From: Weissella koreensis KCTC 3621
GTDB taxonomy: Bacteria > Bacillota > Bacilli > Lactobacillales > Lactobacillaceae
Assembly: GCF_000277645.1 (NCBI RefSeq)
Contig: NZ_AKGG01000005.1
Location: 310,001-374,000, forward strand
Length of the DNA: 64,000 nt
Direction: 5' to 3'
Both the position numbers and the translations under genes were made by a program. Position 1 is the stretch's first letter; each line of letters starts with the position of its first letter. Positions 26,259 to 34,792 of this stretch are shown in pieces. Under the pieces are notes generated by a model, which worked only from the letters and a program-made list of their open reading frames with translations, was not told the DNA's origin and did not search any database.

Positions 26259-26978
26259 ATGATGGAGATGGAACGAATTAATGAGGATACTATTCGGGTT
26301 CTAGTTACTAAAGAAGATTTAGATGAACGTAGTATTTCGTTGGTGGATTTACTTAGTAACCAAGACGAAGTTGAAAAATTCTTTTATAGTATTTTAGCTG
26401 AGGTCGATGTGGAACATGATTTTGAGCAAAATGAAGCGGTCTCTTTCCAGGTGATGCCTAGTAAAAAGGGATTAGAAATTTTTATTACTAAAAATATGAC
26501 CGACGATCAGGTACCAAAAGAGATTTTGGATAAGCTGATGGGATCTGAAAAAAATGAAGTTGATGAAACTCGTGATGAAGTATCAGATGATACTTTGCAC
26601 GAATTGTTAGAAACTGACCAAAATGAGCAACGTAACAAAACTGATGATAGTGCAGCATTGTCTGGCAACGAAAAAGCGGGTCAAATTGCTAAGACTCCAC
26701 AAAGCTTAACTTTTAAATTTAATGATTTCGAGTCATTGATTCAATTATCACAGGTCTTGGAGATTGAGGCAGCTAATAAGTTGGTTCAATATGATGGTGC
26801 TTATTATCTTGAATTACTATTTGATGAAACTTATCAATTAAATGAGATTAAAAATATTACTGCAATCGCCCGCGAATTTGGAAAACTTTCTGCAGTCGCA
26901 ACGGCAGTTTTGGCTGAACATGGTAAAATTATTTTTGAAACCAAAGCGCTTAGTGAAATTGTAGAATATTTCAAATAA
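26259..26978 (+). CDS. mecA: Adaptor protein MecA
   Basis: Adaptor that delivers substrates such as ComK or ComX and Spx to ClpCP. N-terminal substrate-binding domain (MERINEDTIRVLVTKEDLDERSISLVDLL), an acidic linker (about residues 95-140, Asp/Glu-rich) and a C-terminal ClpC-binding domain (LTFKFNDFESLIQLSQVL). 239 residues. AAAGGAGG at 26247-26253 precedes ATGs at 26259 and 26262; the second has the better spacing, a difference of one residue. Neighbour coiA suggests a competence-linked context, as in other lactobacilli. Confidence 0.9.
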   Translation: MMEMERINEDTIRVLVTKEDLDERSISLVDLLSNQDEVEKFFYSILAEVDVEHDFEQNEAVSFQVMPSKKGLEIFITKNMTDDQVPKEILDKLMGSEKNEVDETRDEVSDDTLHELLETDQNEQRNKTDDSAALSGNEKAGQIAKTPQSLTFKFNDFESLIQLSQVLEIEAANKLVQYDGAYYLELLFDETYQLNEIKNITAIAREFGKLSAVATAVLAEHGKIIFETKALSEIVEYFK

Positions 26979-27040
26979 ATTATTTTTAATAAACAAAAGC
27001 TAAAATTTAATTTAATAGTAGTTAATGTTTTACGTTAAAA

Positions 27041-27071
27041 TGGGTCCTTACTTGTTGTAGGGACTTTTTTT
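27041..27071 (+). terminator. Terminator between mecA and coiA
   Basis: GGTCCTTAC pairs with GTAGGGACT, then seven T. It ends only about 4 nt before the ribosome site of coiA. Confidence 0.85.
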
Positions 27072-27086
27072 ATTGGAGATATAAAA

Positions 27087-28157
27087 ATATTATTCGCAAT
27101 TAATCAACATACAAACCAAGTTACAAGTGCTAAATGTGCTAATCGAGATATAGAGTATCGATGCTTAGACTGTCATCAGTTGGTGCTTTTAAGATTTGGA
27201 CAGATTAGGCTACCATATTTTGCACACCAAGCACTAGCATCATGTCAAATTTTTAGCGACAATGAAAGTAAAGAGCATGTTTCTGGAAAATATCAATTAG
27301 CTACTTATTTTACTGAACGGGGTTATCAGGTAGAATTAGAACAATATTTACCAAAAATCAAACAACGACCAGACATGATGCTCTTGTATCCTGAGAAAAA
27401 GCAAAAATTTATGATTGAATATCAATGTTCACCAATTACTATAGAATATATAAAGGCACGTAATCTGGGATATCAACAAATGGGATTGTTAGTCCGATGG
27501 ATTTTAGGAAAGCCATATCAGAAAAAACAATTACAGGATGGGACTTTGGCTAAATTTGCTCAGCCCATCGGAGCAAATCAAATTGGGATATGTTTTTGGA
27601 ATACCCAAAAGAAACAGTTATTTAAAATTCCATGGTTAAAATTAGATGGTCAAAGGTCAATAAAAAATTATGTAAAGCTGAAAAAATTAGCAGATTTACA
27701 AATCAAGCAATTAGTGAGACAGAGCAAATCATTTAATATTATAAATAATCAACTTTATCAAATGCATCGTTCGCTATGGGGAATTCCATGGGAGTTGCAT
27801 AATTTTAAACATTTAACTGGTGGGCTAAAATGTTCTAATACCTTGGCATTAGTTCAATTATATTTATTTATTGAAGAACAGCAACGATGTACAAAAGATA
27901 CACTGTTTGATTTTACTAAAACTTTACCTTGGTATGAATTTTGTAGTATGGATCAAGGAGTTGTCCAAAGGCTTTGGTTGGATCAAGTATTAAGTGAGTG
28001 GACTAATTTAAAGTTGGTTTCATGGGAATCAAATTATTGGTTTTTATTACGAGAACCAACTTGGTTTAATCATTTAGATTTAAAAATAATGTCATTGCAT
28101 CAACATAATGAAACCCTTATTGGAAAGGATAGTGGTAGAATTAAATACATAAATTAA
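27087..28157 (+). CDS. coiA: Competence protein CoiA with a non-standard start
   Basis: CoiA helps process incoming single-stranded DNA during transformation. The N-terminal family pattern reads LFAINQHTNQVTSAKC...YRCLDCHQLVLLRFGQIRLPYFAH, with a CxxC pair and the FAH motif; the nuclease-like part follows (RPDMMLLYP, FMIEYQCSPI). The frame is open from 27087, where ATA stands exactly where ATG is expected: GGAG at 27075-27078 is 8 nt upstream and the next codons encode LFA as in the family. The first standard start in frame is TTG 27180, which would remove the CxxC and has no ribosome site. Probably poorly translated or silent. 356 residues if ATA is used. Confidence 0.75.
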   Translation: MLFAINQHTNQVTSAKCANRDIEYRCLDCHQLVLLRFGQIRLPYFAHQALASCQIFSDNESKEHVSGKYQLATYFTERGYQVELEQYLPKIKQRPDMMLLYPEKKQKFMIEYQCSPITIEYIKARNLGYQQMGLLVRWILGKPYQKKQLQDGTLAKFAQPIGANQIGICFWNTQKKQLFKIPWLKLDGQRSIKNYVKLKKLADLQIKQLVRQSKSFNIINNQLYQMHRSLWGIPWELHNFKHLTGGLKCSNTLALVQLYLFIEEQQRCTKDTLFDFTKTLPWYEFCSMDQGVVQRLWLDQVLSEWTNLKLVSWESNYWFLLREPTWFNHLDLKIMSLHQHNETLIGKDSGRIKYIN

Positions 28158-28176
28158 AGAGAGATGGAGAAAATTA

Positions 28177-29982
28177 ATGGTAAAAGAAATTCCAATCCGT
28201 TCAGAAGTGCCTACAAGCCAAACTTGGGACTTAACAACGATTTTTAAAGATGATCAAGCTTTTGACGCTGCTGTTGAAGATTTGAATCTACGACTTGAAT
28301 TATCAGATGCTTTGGCTGAAAAGGTGTCTAATTCTGGTCAAGATTTATATCAAGCTCTACAATATGGTTTAAGCTTGATGCGTGATTTAGAAAAAGTATA
28401 TGTGTATGCATCAATGAAGTCTGATCAAGATACTGGTAATCAATATTATCAAGGCTTAAATGCAATTGCTGGAAATTTAGCGGCACAAGTATCAAGTGCA
28501 ATTGCCTTCTTTGATCCAGCAGTATTAAGTCTTTCGGATCAACAATTAGCTGAAATGTTTGAGACTGAGCCTAGATTAAAGGACTATCAACATTATTTTG
28601 AAACGATTCTAACGCAAAAAGGGCATGTTCTATCACGGGAAAGCGAAGAACTTTTGGCTGGGGCTTCTGAAGTCTTTAATGCTTCGCAAAATACATTTAG
28701 TATTTTAGATAATGCGGATATGGAATTTGGAGCAGTTGAAAATGAAGATGGTGAATTCGAACAATTGACGAATGGTGTTTATAGCCGCTTGTTAGAGTCG
28801 TCTAATCCAACAGTCCGTAAAAATGCTTTTCAAACTTTCTATCAATCTTATGCGCAATTAGAGAATACGTTTGGAACACTTATTAGTGGAAATGTTAAAC
28901 AACAAAATTTTCAAGCGCAAGTTCGAAACTATCAATCAGCTCGTGAAGCGGCCTTGGCACAAAATCATATTCCAGAAGTTGTTTATGATAATTTGGTTGA
29001 AACTACACATCAAGCCTTACCTCTGTTACATCGTTATGTAGCACTTCGTAAAAAAATGTTGAAGTTACCTGAATTACATTCATATGATTTGTATACACCT
29101 ATTTTAGGAACACCTGATTTTGATATCGACTATGAATCAGCTAAGGCGATGGCTTTGGAAGCTCTGAAGCCTATGGGTGATGAATATCTATCAATTATGA
29201 ATGATGCCTTTGATGAACGTTGGATTGACGTTGTTGAAAATAAAGGGAAACGTAGTGGAGCATATTCGGGAGGATCGTATGATACCAATCCCTTCATGCT
29301 ATTAAATTGGGTGGATAATTTAAATAATTTGTACACCCTGGTTCATGAAATGGGACATTCGGTTCATAGTTATCAAACTCGAAATAATCAGCCTTATCAA
29401 TATGGAGATTACCCAATCTTTTTAGCTGAGATCGCTTCAACTACCAATGAGAATCTATTAACTGATTATTTGTTAAAGACAATTACGGATCCACAAATTC
29501 GAGCTTATATCTTGAATCAATACCTAGATGGATTCAAGGGAACTATGTTTAGGCAAACTCAATTTGCTGAATTTGAGCAATGGATGCACGAAAAGGATGC
29601 AAGCGGGGTACCTTTAACGGCAGAAGTTCTTGATGATGCGTATCTGGATTTGAATCAAGAATATTATGGTCCAGCGTTGACCGTTGATCCAGAAATTGCA
29701 TATGAGTGGGCTCGTATTCCACACTTCTATTACAATTTCTATGTATTTCAATATTCGACTGGCTTCGCTGCAGCGACGGCCTTAGCAGAGCAAATTTTGC
29801 ATGGAGGAACTGAAGGAGTGGCTGCTTATATGAGCTATCTACAAGCTGGTTCATCAGATTTTCCATTGGAAGTTATTAAAAAAGCTGGCGTTGATATGGC
29901 TAAAACGGATTATTTACAAGCAACCTTTGACGTCTTTGAACAACGTCTAAATGAATTTGAATCTATTATTGATACGCTTTAA
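28177..29982 (+). CDS. pepF: Oligoendopeptidase F
   Basis: Zinc metallopeptidase of family M3 that cuts peptides of about 7-17 residues in the cytoplasm. Active site HEMGH at residues 390-394 with the third ligand Glu in LAEIASTTNE; KRSGAYSGGSYDTNPFML is the conserved block before it. 601 residues, normal. Adjacent to coiA, as pepF is in B. subtilis, L. lactis and streptococci. The glycine T-box leader begins right after its stop codon. Confidence 0.95.
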   Translation: MVKEIPIRSEVPTSQTWDLTTIFKDDQAFDAAVEDLNLRLELSDALAEKVSNSGQDLYQALQYGLSLMRDLEKVYVYASMKSDQDTGNQYYQGLNAIAGNLAAQVSSAIAFFDPAVLSLSDQQLAEMFETEPRLKDYQHYFETILTQKGHVLSRESEELLAGASEVFNASQNTFSILDNADMEFGAVENEDGEFEQLTNGVYSRLLESSNPTVRKNAFQTFYQSYAQLENTFGTLISGNVKQQNFQAQVRNYQSAREAALAQNHIPEVVYDNLVETTHQALPLLHRYVALRKKMLKLPELHSYDLYTPILGTPDFDIDYESAKAMALEALKPMGDEYLSIMNDAFDERWIDVVENKGKRSGAYSGGSYDTNPFMLLNWVDNLNNLYTLVHEMGHSVHSYQTRNNQPYQYGDYPIFLAEIASTTNENLLTDYLLKTITDPQIRAYILNQYLDGFKGTMFRQTQFAEFEQWMHEKDASGVPLTAEVLDDAYLDLNQEYYGPALTVDPEIAYEWARIPHFYYNFYVFQYSTGFAAATALAEQILHGGTEGVAAYMSYLQAGSSDFPLEVIKKAGVDMAKTDYLQATFDVFEQRLNEFESIIDTL

Positions 29983-29983
29983 T

Positions 29984-30290
29984 AATTATATTTTAGCGAG
30001 GTTATTCTAATTATTTTAGATTTAATTAGGTCTTGCTGAAAGATAAGTTTAGGCATATAATTTTCTAGTACGCTAAGATCGTAGAAAAAATAAAGTTAGA
30101 TGCATTCAGCAAGTTATCGTTAATGTGAGGATAATTGTATCTTTTTATGGGGAGCTACGGGAGCGCTTTAAAATTTAAATGAAGCTGTCAAATGATGATC
30201 TTAACATTATCGTTTGGAAGCAGGGTGGAACCGCGTTAAAAACGTCCCTGCATCAATCATGTTTAATTTGATTGGTGCAGGGATTTTTAT
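29984..30290 (+). promoter_or_regulatory. T-box riboswitch of glyQS (glycine)
   Basis: tRNA-sensing leader. The T-box AGGGTGGAACCGCG lies at 30222-30235. The terminator arms CCCTGCATCAATCA (30246-30259) and TGATTGGTGCAGGG (30269-30282) are followed by T5. A GCTGAAAG distal-loop motif (30035-30042) and GGC followed by A (30052-30054), with AATTATAT/ATATAATT closing the helix (29984-30063), fit a stem I with a glycine specifier; this fold is my inference. An alternative TTGCTGAA/TTCAGCAA pairing (30033-30040/30105-30112) is also possible. Uncharged tRNA-Gly should favour antitermination and raise glyQS expression. Confidence 0.88.
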
Positions 30291-30331
30291 TTTGAAATCA
30301 ATCAAAAAACTAGTTGGAGAAAGGAATTAAA

Positions 30332-31258
30332 ATGAGTAATACTTTATCAGTTCAAGATATTATTTTAAAATTGCAAGGCTTTTGGGCCAAGCAAGGGGCG
30401 ATGTTGATGCAATCATATGACACAGAAAAAGGGGCGGGGACTATGTCACCGTACACTTTTTTGCGCGCTAATGGTCCAGAACCATGGCATGCCGCTTATG
30501 TTGAGCCCTCACGTCGTCCAGCAGATGGTCGGTATGGAGATAATCCAAACCGTCTGTATCAACATCACCAGTTTCAAGTAGTTATGAAGCCTTCTCCTGA
30601 TAATATTCAAGAACTATATTTAGCTTCTCTTGAAGAATTGGGAATTGACCCACTTGAACACGATATTCGTTTCGTGGAAGATAACTGGGAAAACCCTTCA
30701 ATGGGTGCAGCTGGGATTGGTTGGGAAATCTGGCTTGATGGAATGGAAGTGACGCAATTTACATACTTCCAACAAGTTGGAGGAATCCAAGTTGACGCTG
30801 TGACTTCTGAAATCACCTATGGTTTGGAGCGTTTAGCATCATACATTCAAAATGTTCCAACAGTCTATGATTTGGAATGGGGAAATGGGGTTTTGTATGG
30901 TGATATCTTCAAAGAACCTGAATTTGAACATTCAACCTACTCATTTGAACAATCTGATCAAAAAATGTTATTACGGCATTTTGATGAATATGAAGCAGAA
31001 GCACAACGTTTATTGGATCAAGGGTTAGTTCACCCTGCATACGATTATATTTTAAAGTCTTCACATACCTTTAATCTGTTAGATGCTCGGGGAACTGTTT
31101 CAGTTACGGAACGAGCTAAATATTTGAGTCGGATTCGTAAGATGGCGCGCCAAGTTGCACGGGCCTTTATTGATGAGCGTAAAAAGTTAGGATTCCCATT
31201 ATTAAAGGATGAAGCACTACGAAATAAATATTTACCAGATGAAACGGAGGAAAACTAA
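30332..31258 (+). CDS. glyQ: Glycyl-tRNA synthetase alpha subunit
   Basis: Catalytic subunit of the bacterial alpha2beta2 class II glycyl-tRNA synthetase. Seen: [56 protein letters not shown] and [11 protein letters not shown]. 308 residues. Start ATG 30332 with AAGGA 6 nt upstream; the TTG at 30314 in frame overlaps the ribosome site and is rejected. Controlled by the T-box leader and followed directly by glyS. Confidence 0.97.
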   Translation: MSNTLSVQDIILKLQGFWAKQGAMLMQSYDTEKGAGTMSPYTFLRANGPEPWHAAYVEPSRRPADGRYGDNPNRLYQHHQFQVVMKPSPDNIQELYLASLEELGIDPLEHDIRFVEDNWENPSMGAAGIGWEIWLDGMEVTQFTYFQQVGGIQVDAVTSEITYGLERLASYIQNVPTVYDLEWGNGVLYGDIFKEPEFEHSTYSFEQSDQKMLLRHFDEYEAEAQRLLDQGLVHPAYDYILKSSHTFNLLDARGTVSVTERAKYLSRIRKMARQVARAFIDERKKLGFPLLKDEALRNKYLPDETEEN

Positions 31259-31259
31259 A

Positions 31260-33332
31260 ATGGCTGACTTTTTGATGGAAATTGGTTTAGAAGAAGTACC
31301 TGCACATTTAGTAACCCCAGCCATTAACCAACTGGTTGAGCGAACCGCAGCTTTTTTTGATGAACATCGCTTAGAACATGGAGAAATTCAACCATATTCT
31401 ACACCGCGACGGTTAGCTGTTTTGGTACATGATGTTGCAAATCAAGCTTCTGATATTGAAGAAGAAATGAAGGGCCCAATCAAGCGGGCTGCTTTAGATG
31501 CAGATGGAAATTTCACCAAGGCGGCACAAGGTTTCGCACGTGGAAAAGGAATGACCACTGATGACATTATTTTTAAAGAATTTAATGGACAAGAGTTTGT
31601 TACATTAAGCCGACATGAAGTAGGTAAATCAGCACAAGAAGTATTAAGCCATTTTGATGAAGTTGTGACAAAAATGGCCTTTTCAACAACTATGAAATGG
31701 GCACGACATACCTTTGAATATGTTCGTCCAATTCGTTGGATGGTAGCCTTGTTGGACGCCGATTTAATCGAATTTGAAGTTTTAGATGTAAAAACTGATC
31801 GAACATCTCGTGGACATCGTTTCTTAGGTCATGATGTTGAAATTAGACATGCAAAAGATTATGTAGATAGTTTGAAAAACGAATCAGTGATTGTTGATGC
31901 TCAAATGCGAAAAAATATGATCAAAGATCAAATTAAGAAATTAGGAATTGATAATAACTGGCATGTTGTAGTTGATGCTGGATTACTTGAAGAAGTGAAT
32001 AATATTGTTGAATTCCCAACGGCCTTTGCAGGACAATTCTCTGATGATTATTTGGAACTACCAGATGAAGTTTTGATTACTTCAATGAAAGAACACCAAA
32101 GATTCTTCCACGTTCAAAATCAAGCAGGGCAATTACTACCATTCTTTATTTCAGTTCGAAATGGTAATCAAGAGCACCTTGAAAATGTGATTGCTGGAAA
32201 TGAAAAAGTTTTGGTAGCCCGTTTAGAAGATGCTAAATTCTTCTATCAAGAAGATCAAAAGCATGACATTAATTTCTATAATGAAAAATTAGAAGTAGTC
32301 TCATTCCATGAAAAATTAGGTTCAGTTGCTGCACATACTCGCCGAGTACGGGTACTAGCTGATATTATTTCTGCTCATTTATCATTTAATGAGGAGACGA
32401 AGCAACTTTTGAGCCGTGCTAGTTCAATTTATAAATTTGATTTGATGACAGGAATGGTTGGCGAATTTGATGAATTGCAAGGTGTCATGGGTGAAATTTA
32501 TGCTCAACACTTTGGAGAAGAATCAGCTGTAGCCCAAGCCATTCGTGAACACTACATGCCTATTTCCGCGGATGGAGTATTACCAACTTCTGAACTAGGT
32601 AAGGTTTTGGCAGTGGCAGACAAGTTAGAATCATTAATGGCCTTTTTTGCTGGTGATATGATCCCATCTGGTTCAAATGATCCATATGCATTGCGTCGAG
32701 CTGCTTCTGGATTAGTGGATATCTTGGCAGATAATCAATGGCATCTTGATTTGAATCAAATTTTGGATGAATTTATTGTAGCCATGCAAAAGCAAGGCGA
32801 TCAATCTGGATTGCCAGCGCCAATTCTAGATCAATTACCAGCTCAAATTAATAATGTAATCCACTTCTTAACGGATCGAGTAGTTAAAGAATTACAAGAT
32901 CAACAAATTCGACGTGATATTATCGATGCAGTTACTAAAAATGATAGCTCCGATATGGTATCAATGTTGGCTAATGCTAAAATGTTACAGGTTGAAAGCC
33001 AAACTCCAGCTTTCCGAAGTGGGATGGAAGCGTTAAGTCGGGTGGCTCGTCTGGTAGTTAAGAACCCAACATCAGCACAAGTCGATCCTGCTTTATTTGA
33101 AAATGAGGCTGAGATGGATTTGAATCGCGGAATGAAGCGATTCCAAGAGGATCAAACACAGGATCGTTTGCAACAATTGCTGAATTTGGAGCCATTGATT
33201 TCAGCTTATTTTGATCAAACGATGGTTATGGTAGATGATGAAGCTGTTAAAAATAACCGTTTGGCAACTTTGGCACAGGTTCAAACTGAAACTACTAAAA
33301 TTGCGAATGTTTTGGAATTACAATTAAAATAA
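31260..33332 (+). CDS. glyS: Glycyl-tRNA synthetase beta subunit
   Basis: tRNA-binding partner of GlyQ. N-terminus MADFLMEIGLEEVPAHLVTPA, then YSTPRRLAVLV, KGPIKRAALD and EHQRFFHV are family blocks; an HD-like region with SNDPYALRRAASG follows. 690 residues. Start ATG 31260, preceded by CGGAGG at 31245-31250, one base after the glyQ stop; an earlier in-frame ATG at 31209 lies inside glyQ and is rejected. Terminator follows. Confidence 0.96.
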   Translation: MADFLMEIGLEEVPAHLVTPAINQLVERTAAFFDEHRLEHGEIQPYSTPRRLAVLVHDVANQASDIEEEMKGPIKRAALDADGNFTKAAQGFARGKGMTTDDIIFKEFNGQEFVTLSRHEVGKSAQEVLSHFDEVVTKMAFSTTMKWARHTFEYVRPIRWMVALLDADLIEFEVLDVKTDRTSRGHRFLGHDVEIRHAKDYVDSLKNESVIVDAQMRKNMIKDQIKKLGIDNNWHVVVDAGLLEEVNNIVEFPTAFAGQFSDDYLELPDEVLITSMKEHQRFFHVQNQAGQLLPFFISVRNGNQEHLENVIAGNEKVLVARLEDAKFFYQEDQKHDINFYNEKLEVVSFHEKLGSVAAHTRRVRVLADIISAHLSFNEETKQLLSRASSIYKFDLMTGMVGEFDELQGVMGEIYAQHFGEESAVAQAIREHYMPISADGVLPTSELGKVLAVADKLESLMAFFAGDMIPSGSNDPYALRRAASGLVDILADNQWHLDLNQILDEFIVAMQKQGDQSGLPAPILDQLPAQINNVIHFLTDRVVKELQDQQIRRDIIDAVTKNDSSDMVSMLANAKMLQVESQTPAFRSGMEALSRVARLVVKNPTSAQVDPALFENEAEMDLNRGMKRFQEDQTQDRLQQLLNLEPLISAYFDQTMVMVDDEAVKNNRLATLAQVQTETTKIANVLELQLK

Positions 33333-33367
33333 TTTACTGTTATTTTAATCATCGATAATTATTATCG

Positions 33368-33404
33368 AAAAGGTTAGGCCGATTTTTTTTGGTCTAGCCT
33401 TTTA
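33368..33404 (+). terminator. Terminator after glyS
   Basis: AAAAGGTTAGGCC (33368-33380) pairs with GGTCTAGCCTTTT (33391-33403); T-rich loop and tail. Confidence 0.88.
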
Positions 33405-33447
33405 TTGTGAACTGGTAAAAGTAAAACCAGGATTGGTATTAACGTTA

Positions 33448-33495
33448 TTGACACTTAATCAAAAGCGAGTTAACATAATCTATGTCGCATGCGAC
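33448..33495 (+). promoter_or_regulatory. marR promoter and palindromic operator
   Basis: TTGACA (33448-33453), 17-bp spacer, TAACAT (33471-33476). The perfect 12-bp palindrome GTCGCATGCGAC lies at 33484-33495, over the predicted transcript start, the classic place for a repressor site. Its GC content is out of character for this sequence. Likely the MarR autoregulatory operator. Confidence 0.7.
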
Positions 33496-33524
33496 CTATA
33501 TTATGTTATGAGGTAATTATCGAT

Positions 33525-33956
33525 ATGATGTTGAACGATATTGGCGGGAAAATTAAGGCAGCATCATTACTGACTGACCGTGAATTTACGCGAAGAGTTG
33601 AAAATAAAAAATTATCGGCGACTCAGCTACGATTTTTAAAATTTATAGTATTGAATCGTGATAATAATTTGACAACGAAACAGATTGAACGAGCTAGTTT
33701 ACAAGGGCATGCCACAGTAAGTGGTGTTTTAAGAAGATTGATTAGAGATGGTTATACCATTGAATCGGTTAATATACATGATCGCCGAGAAAAATTTATC
33801 GAACCAACGGAAAAAGGGATACAACTAGTTGTTGCAAATGATAAATATCTTGAAATTATTGATACTATGATGTTAAAAGATGTTTCAGAAGATGAGTTAG
33901 ACCTTTTGAATAGGATATTAGATAAAATTGTTACGAATTTAAGCAGTCAGATATAG
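33525..33956 (+). CDS. MarR-family transcriptional regulator
   Basis: About 143 residues. Winged-helix region with LSATQLRFLKFIVLNRDNNLTTKQIE, recognition part ATVSGVLRRLIRDGYTIES and wing with HDRREKFIEPTEKG, the MarR DxRxK-type block. Start set at ATG 33525 (or 33528), downstream of GAGG at about 33510; an in-frame ATG at 33489 is inside the operator palindrome and upstream of the ribosome site. Probably represses itself and the FMN reductase gene beyond it. Confidence 0.85.
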   Translation: MMLNDIGGKIKAASLLTDREFTRRVENKKLSATQLRFLKFIVLNRDNNLTTKQIERASLQGHATVSGVLRRLIRDGYTIESVNIHDRREKFIEPTEKGIQLVVANDKYLEIIDTMMLKDVSEDELDLLNRILDKIVTNLSSQI

Positions 33957-33977
33957 TAAAAGATGTGTTCATATATA

Positions 33978-34007
33978 TTGAATTTTTATTTTATTGATAT
34001 ATATAAT
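33978..34007 (+). promoter_or_regulatory. Probable promoter of the FMN reductase gene
   Basis: TTGAAT (33978-33983), 18-bp spacer, TATAAT (34002-34007). No copy of the marR palindrome is present here. Confidence 0.45.
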
Positions 34008-34059
34008 ATAGGTAAATGTCAGATGTTAAAAAATGAAATAAAGAAAGAAGATTAAGTTC

Positions 34060-34599
34060 ATGAAATATGTTGCTATTGTAGGAAGTATTAGTAAAGATTC
34101 TATAAATATGCGTTTAGCTCAATTTGTAGCTAAACGGTATAGTAATGAAAATAATGAAATTGAAGTATTACATCTTGATAAACTACCAATGTACAATCGT
34201 GATGATGAACAAAATATGGTTCCAGAAGTTATAGCATTTAAAAATGCTATTAAAGCCGCCGATGGTGTGATTTGGGTAACACCAGAATATAATCAATCAA
34301 TTCCAGGAGTATTGAAGAATGCTATTGACTGGATATCGCGTGTTGATAACGTGATTAATAATAAGCCATCAATGATGATGGGAACCACTCCAGGATTCTT
34401 AGGAACAGTTCATGCGCAATTACATTTGCGGGATATTTTATCTGCACTAGGCTCTCCTGTTTTGATTGGCAATGATGTGTTAATTGGCGGAGGACATAAA
34501 AAATTAACGTTAGATAATAATTTAAATGACGAGAGCACAGTTAATTGGTTAGATATAGTTATGAATAATTTTGAAAATTTTGTTAATAATAAGAAATAA
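34060..34599 (+). CDS. NAD(P)H-dependent FMN reductase
   Basis: Flavodoxin-fold oxidoreductase that uses FMN and NAD(P)H, related to azoreductase and chromate/quinone reductases. FMN phosphate loop VGSISKDSINMRLAQFV at the N-terminus and the family motif TPEYNQSIPGVLKNAIDW near residue 76. 179 residues. Preceded by AAAGAAAGAAG. The MarR gene 103 nt upstream suggests induction by quinones, phenolics or other electrophiles; that is inference. Confidence 0.88.
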   Translation: MKYVAIVGSISKDSINMRLAQFVAKRYSNENNEIEVLHLDKLPMYNRDDEQNMVPEVIAFKNAIKAADGVIWVTPEYNQSIPGVLKNAIDWISRVDNVINNKPSMMMGTTPGFLGTVHAQLHLRDILSALGSPVLIGNDVLIGGGHKKLTLDNNLNDESTVNWLDIVMNNFENFVNNKK

Positions 34600-34627
34600 T
34601 GGCTATAAGATGCATTTTTAATAATTA

Positions 34628-34660
34628 AAAAAAGGCGGGCTTTTAAGCTCGTTTTTTTAA
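34628..34660 (+). terminator. Terminator after the FMN reductase gene
   Basis: CGGGCTT (34635-34641) pairs with AAGCTCG (34645-34651) flanked by A and T runs. Confidence 0.8.
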
Positions 34661-34792
34661 TTTCTTATAAAAAAGTATTAACCAACAAGGTTAAAAAATG
34701 ATAGGCTTGTTTAAGTGGAATTTTAAATTGCAATTATATTATTAAGATATTGCAGAAAATAAAGAGTGATCTAAGAGGAGGTTATTTTAGTT

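Noticed and set aside
27180..27182. TTG 27180 as the coiA start
   Set aside because: It would cut off the conserved N-terminus with the CxxC and has no ribosome site; the ATA at 27087 fits the family better.
33489..33524. ATG 33489 as the start of the first MarR protein
   Set aside because: It is inside the operator palindrome, near the predicted transcript start, with no ribosome site.
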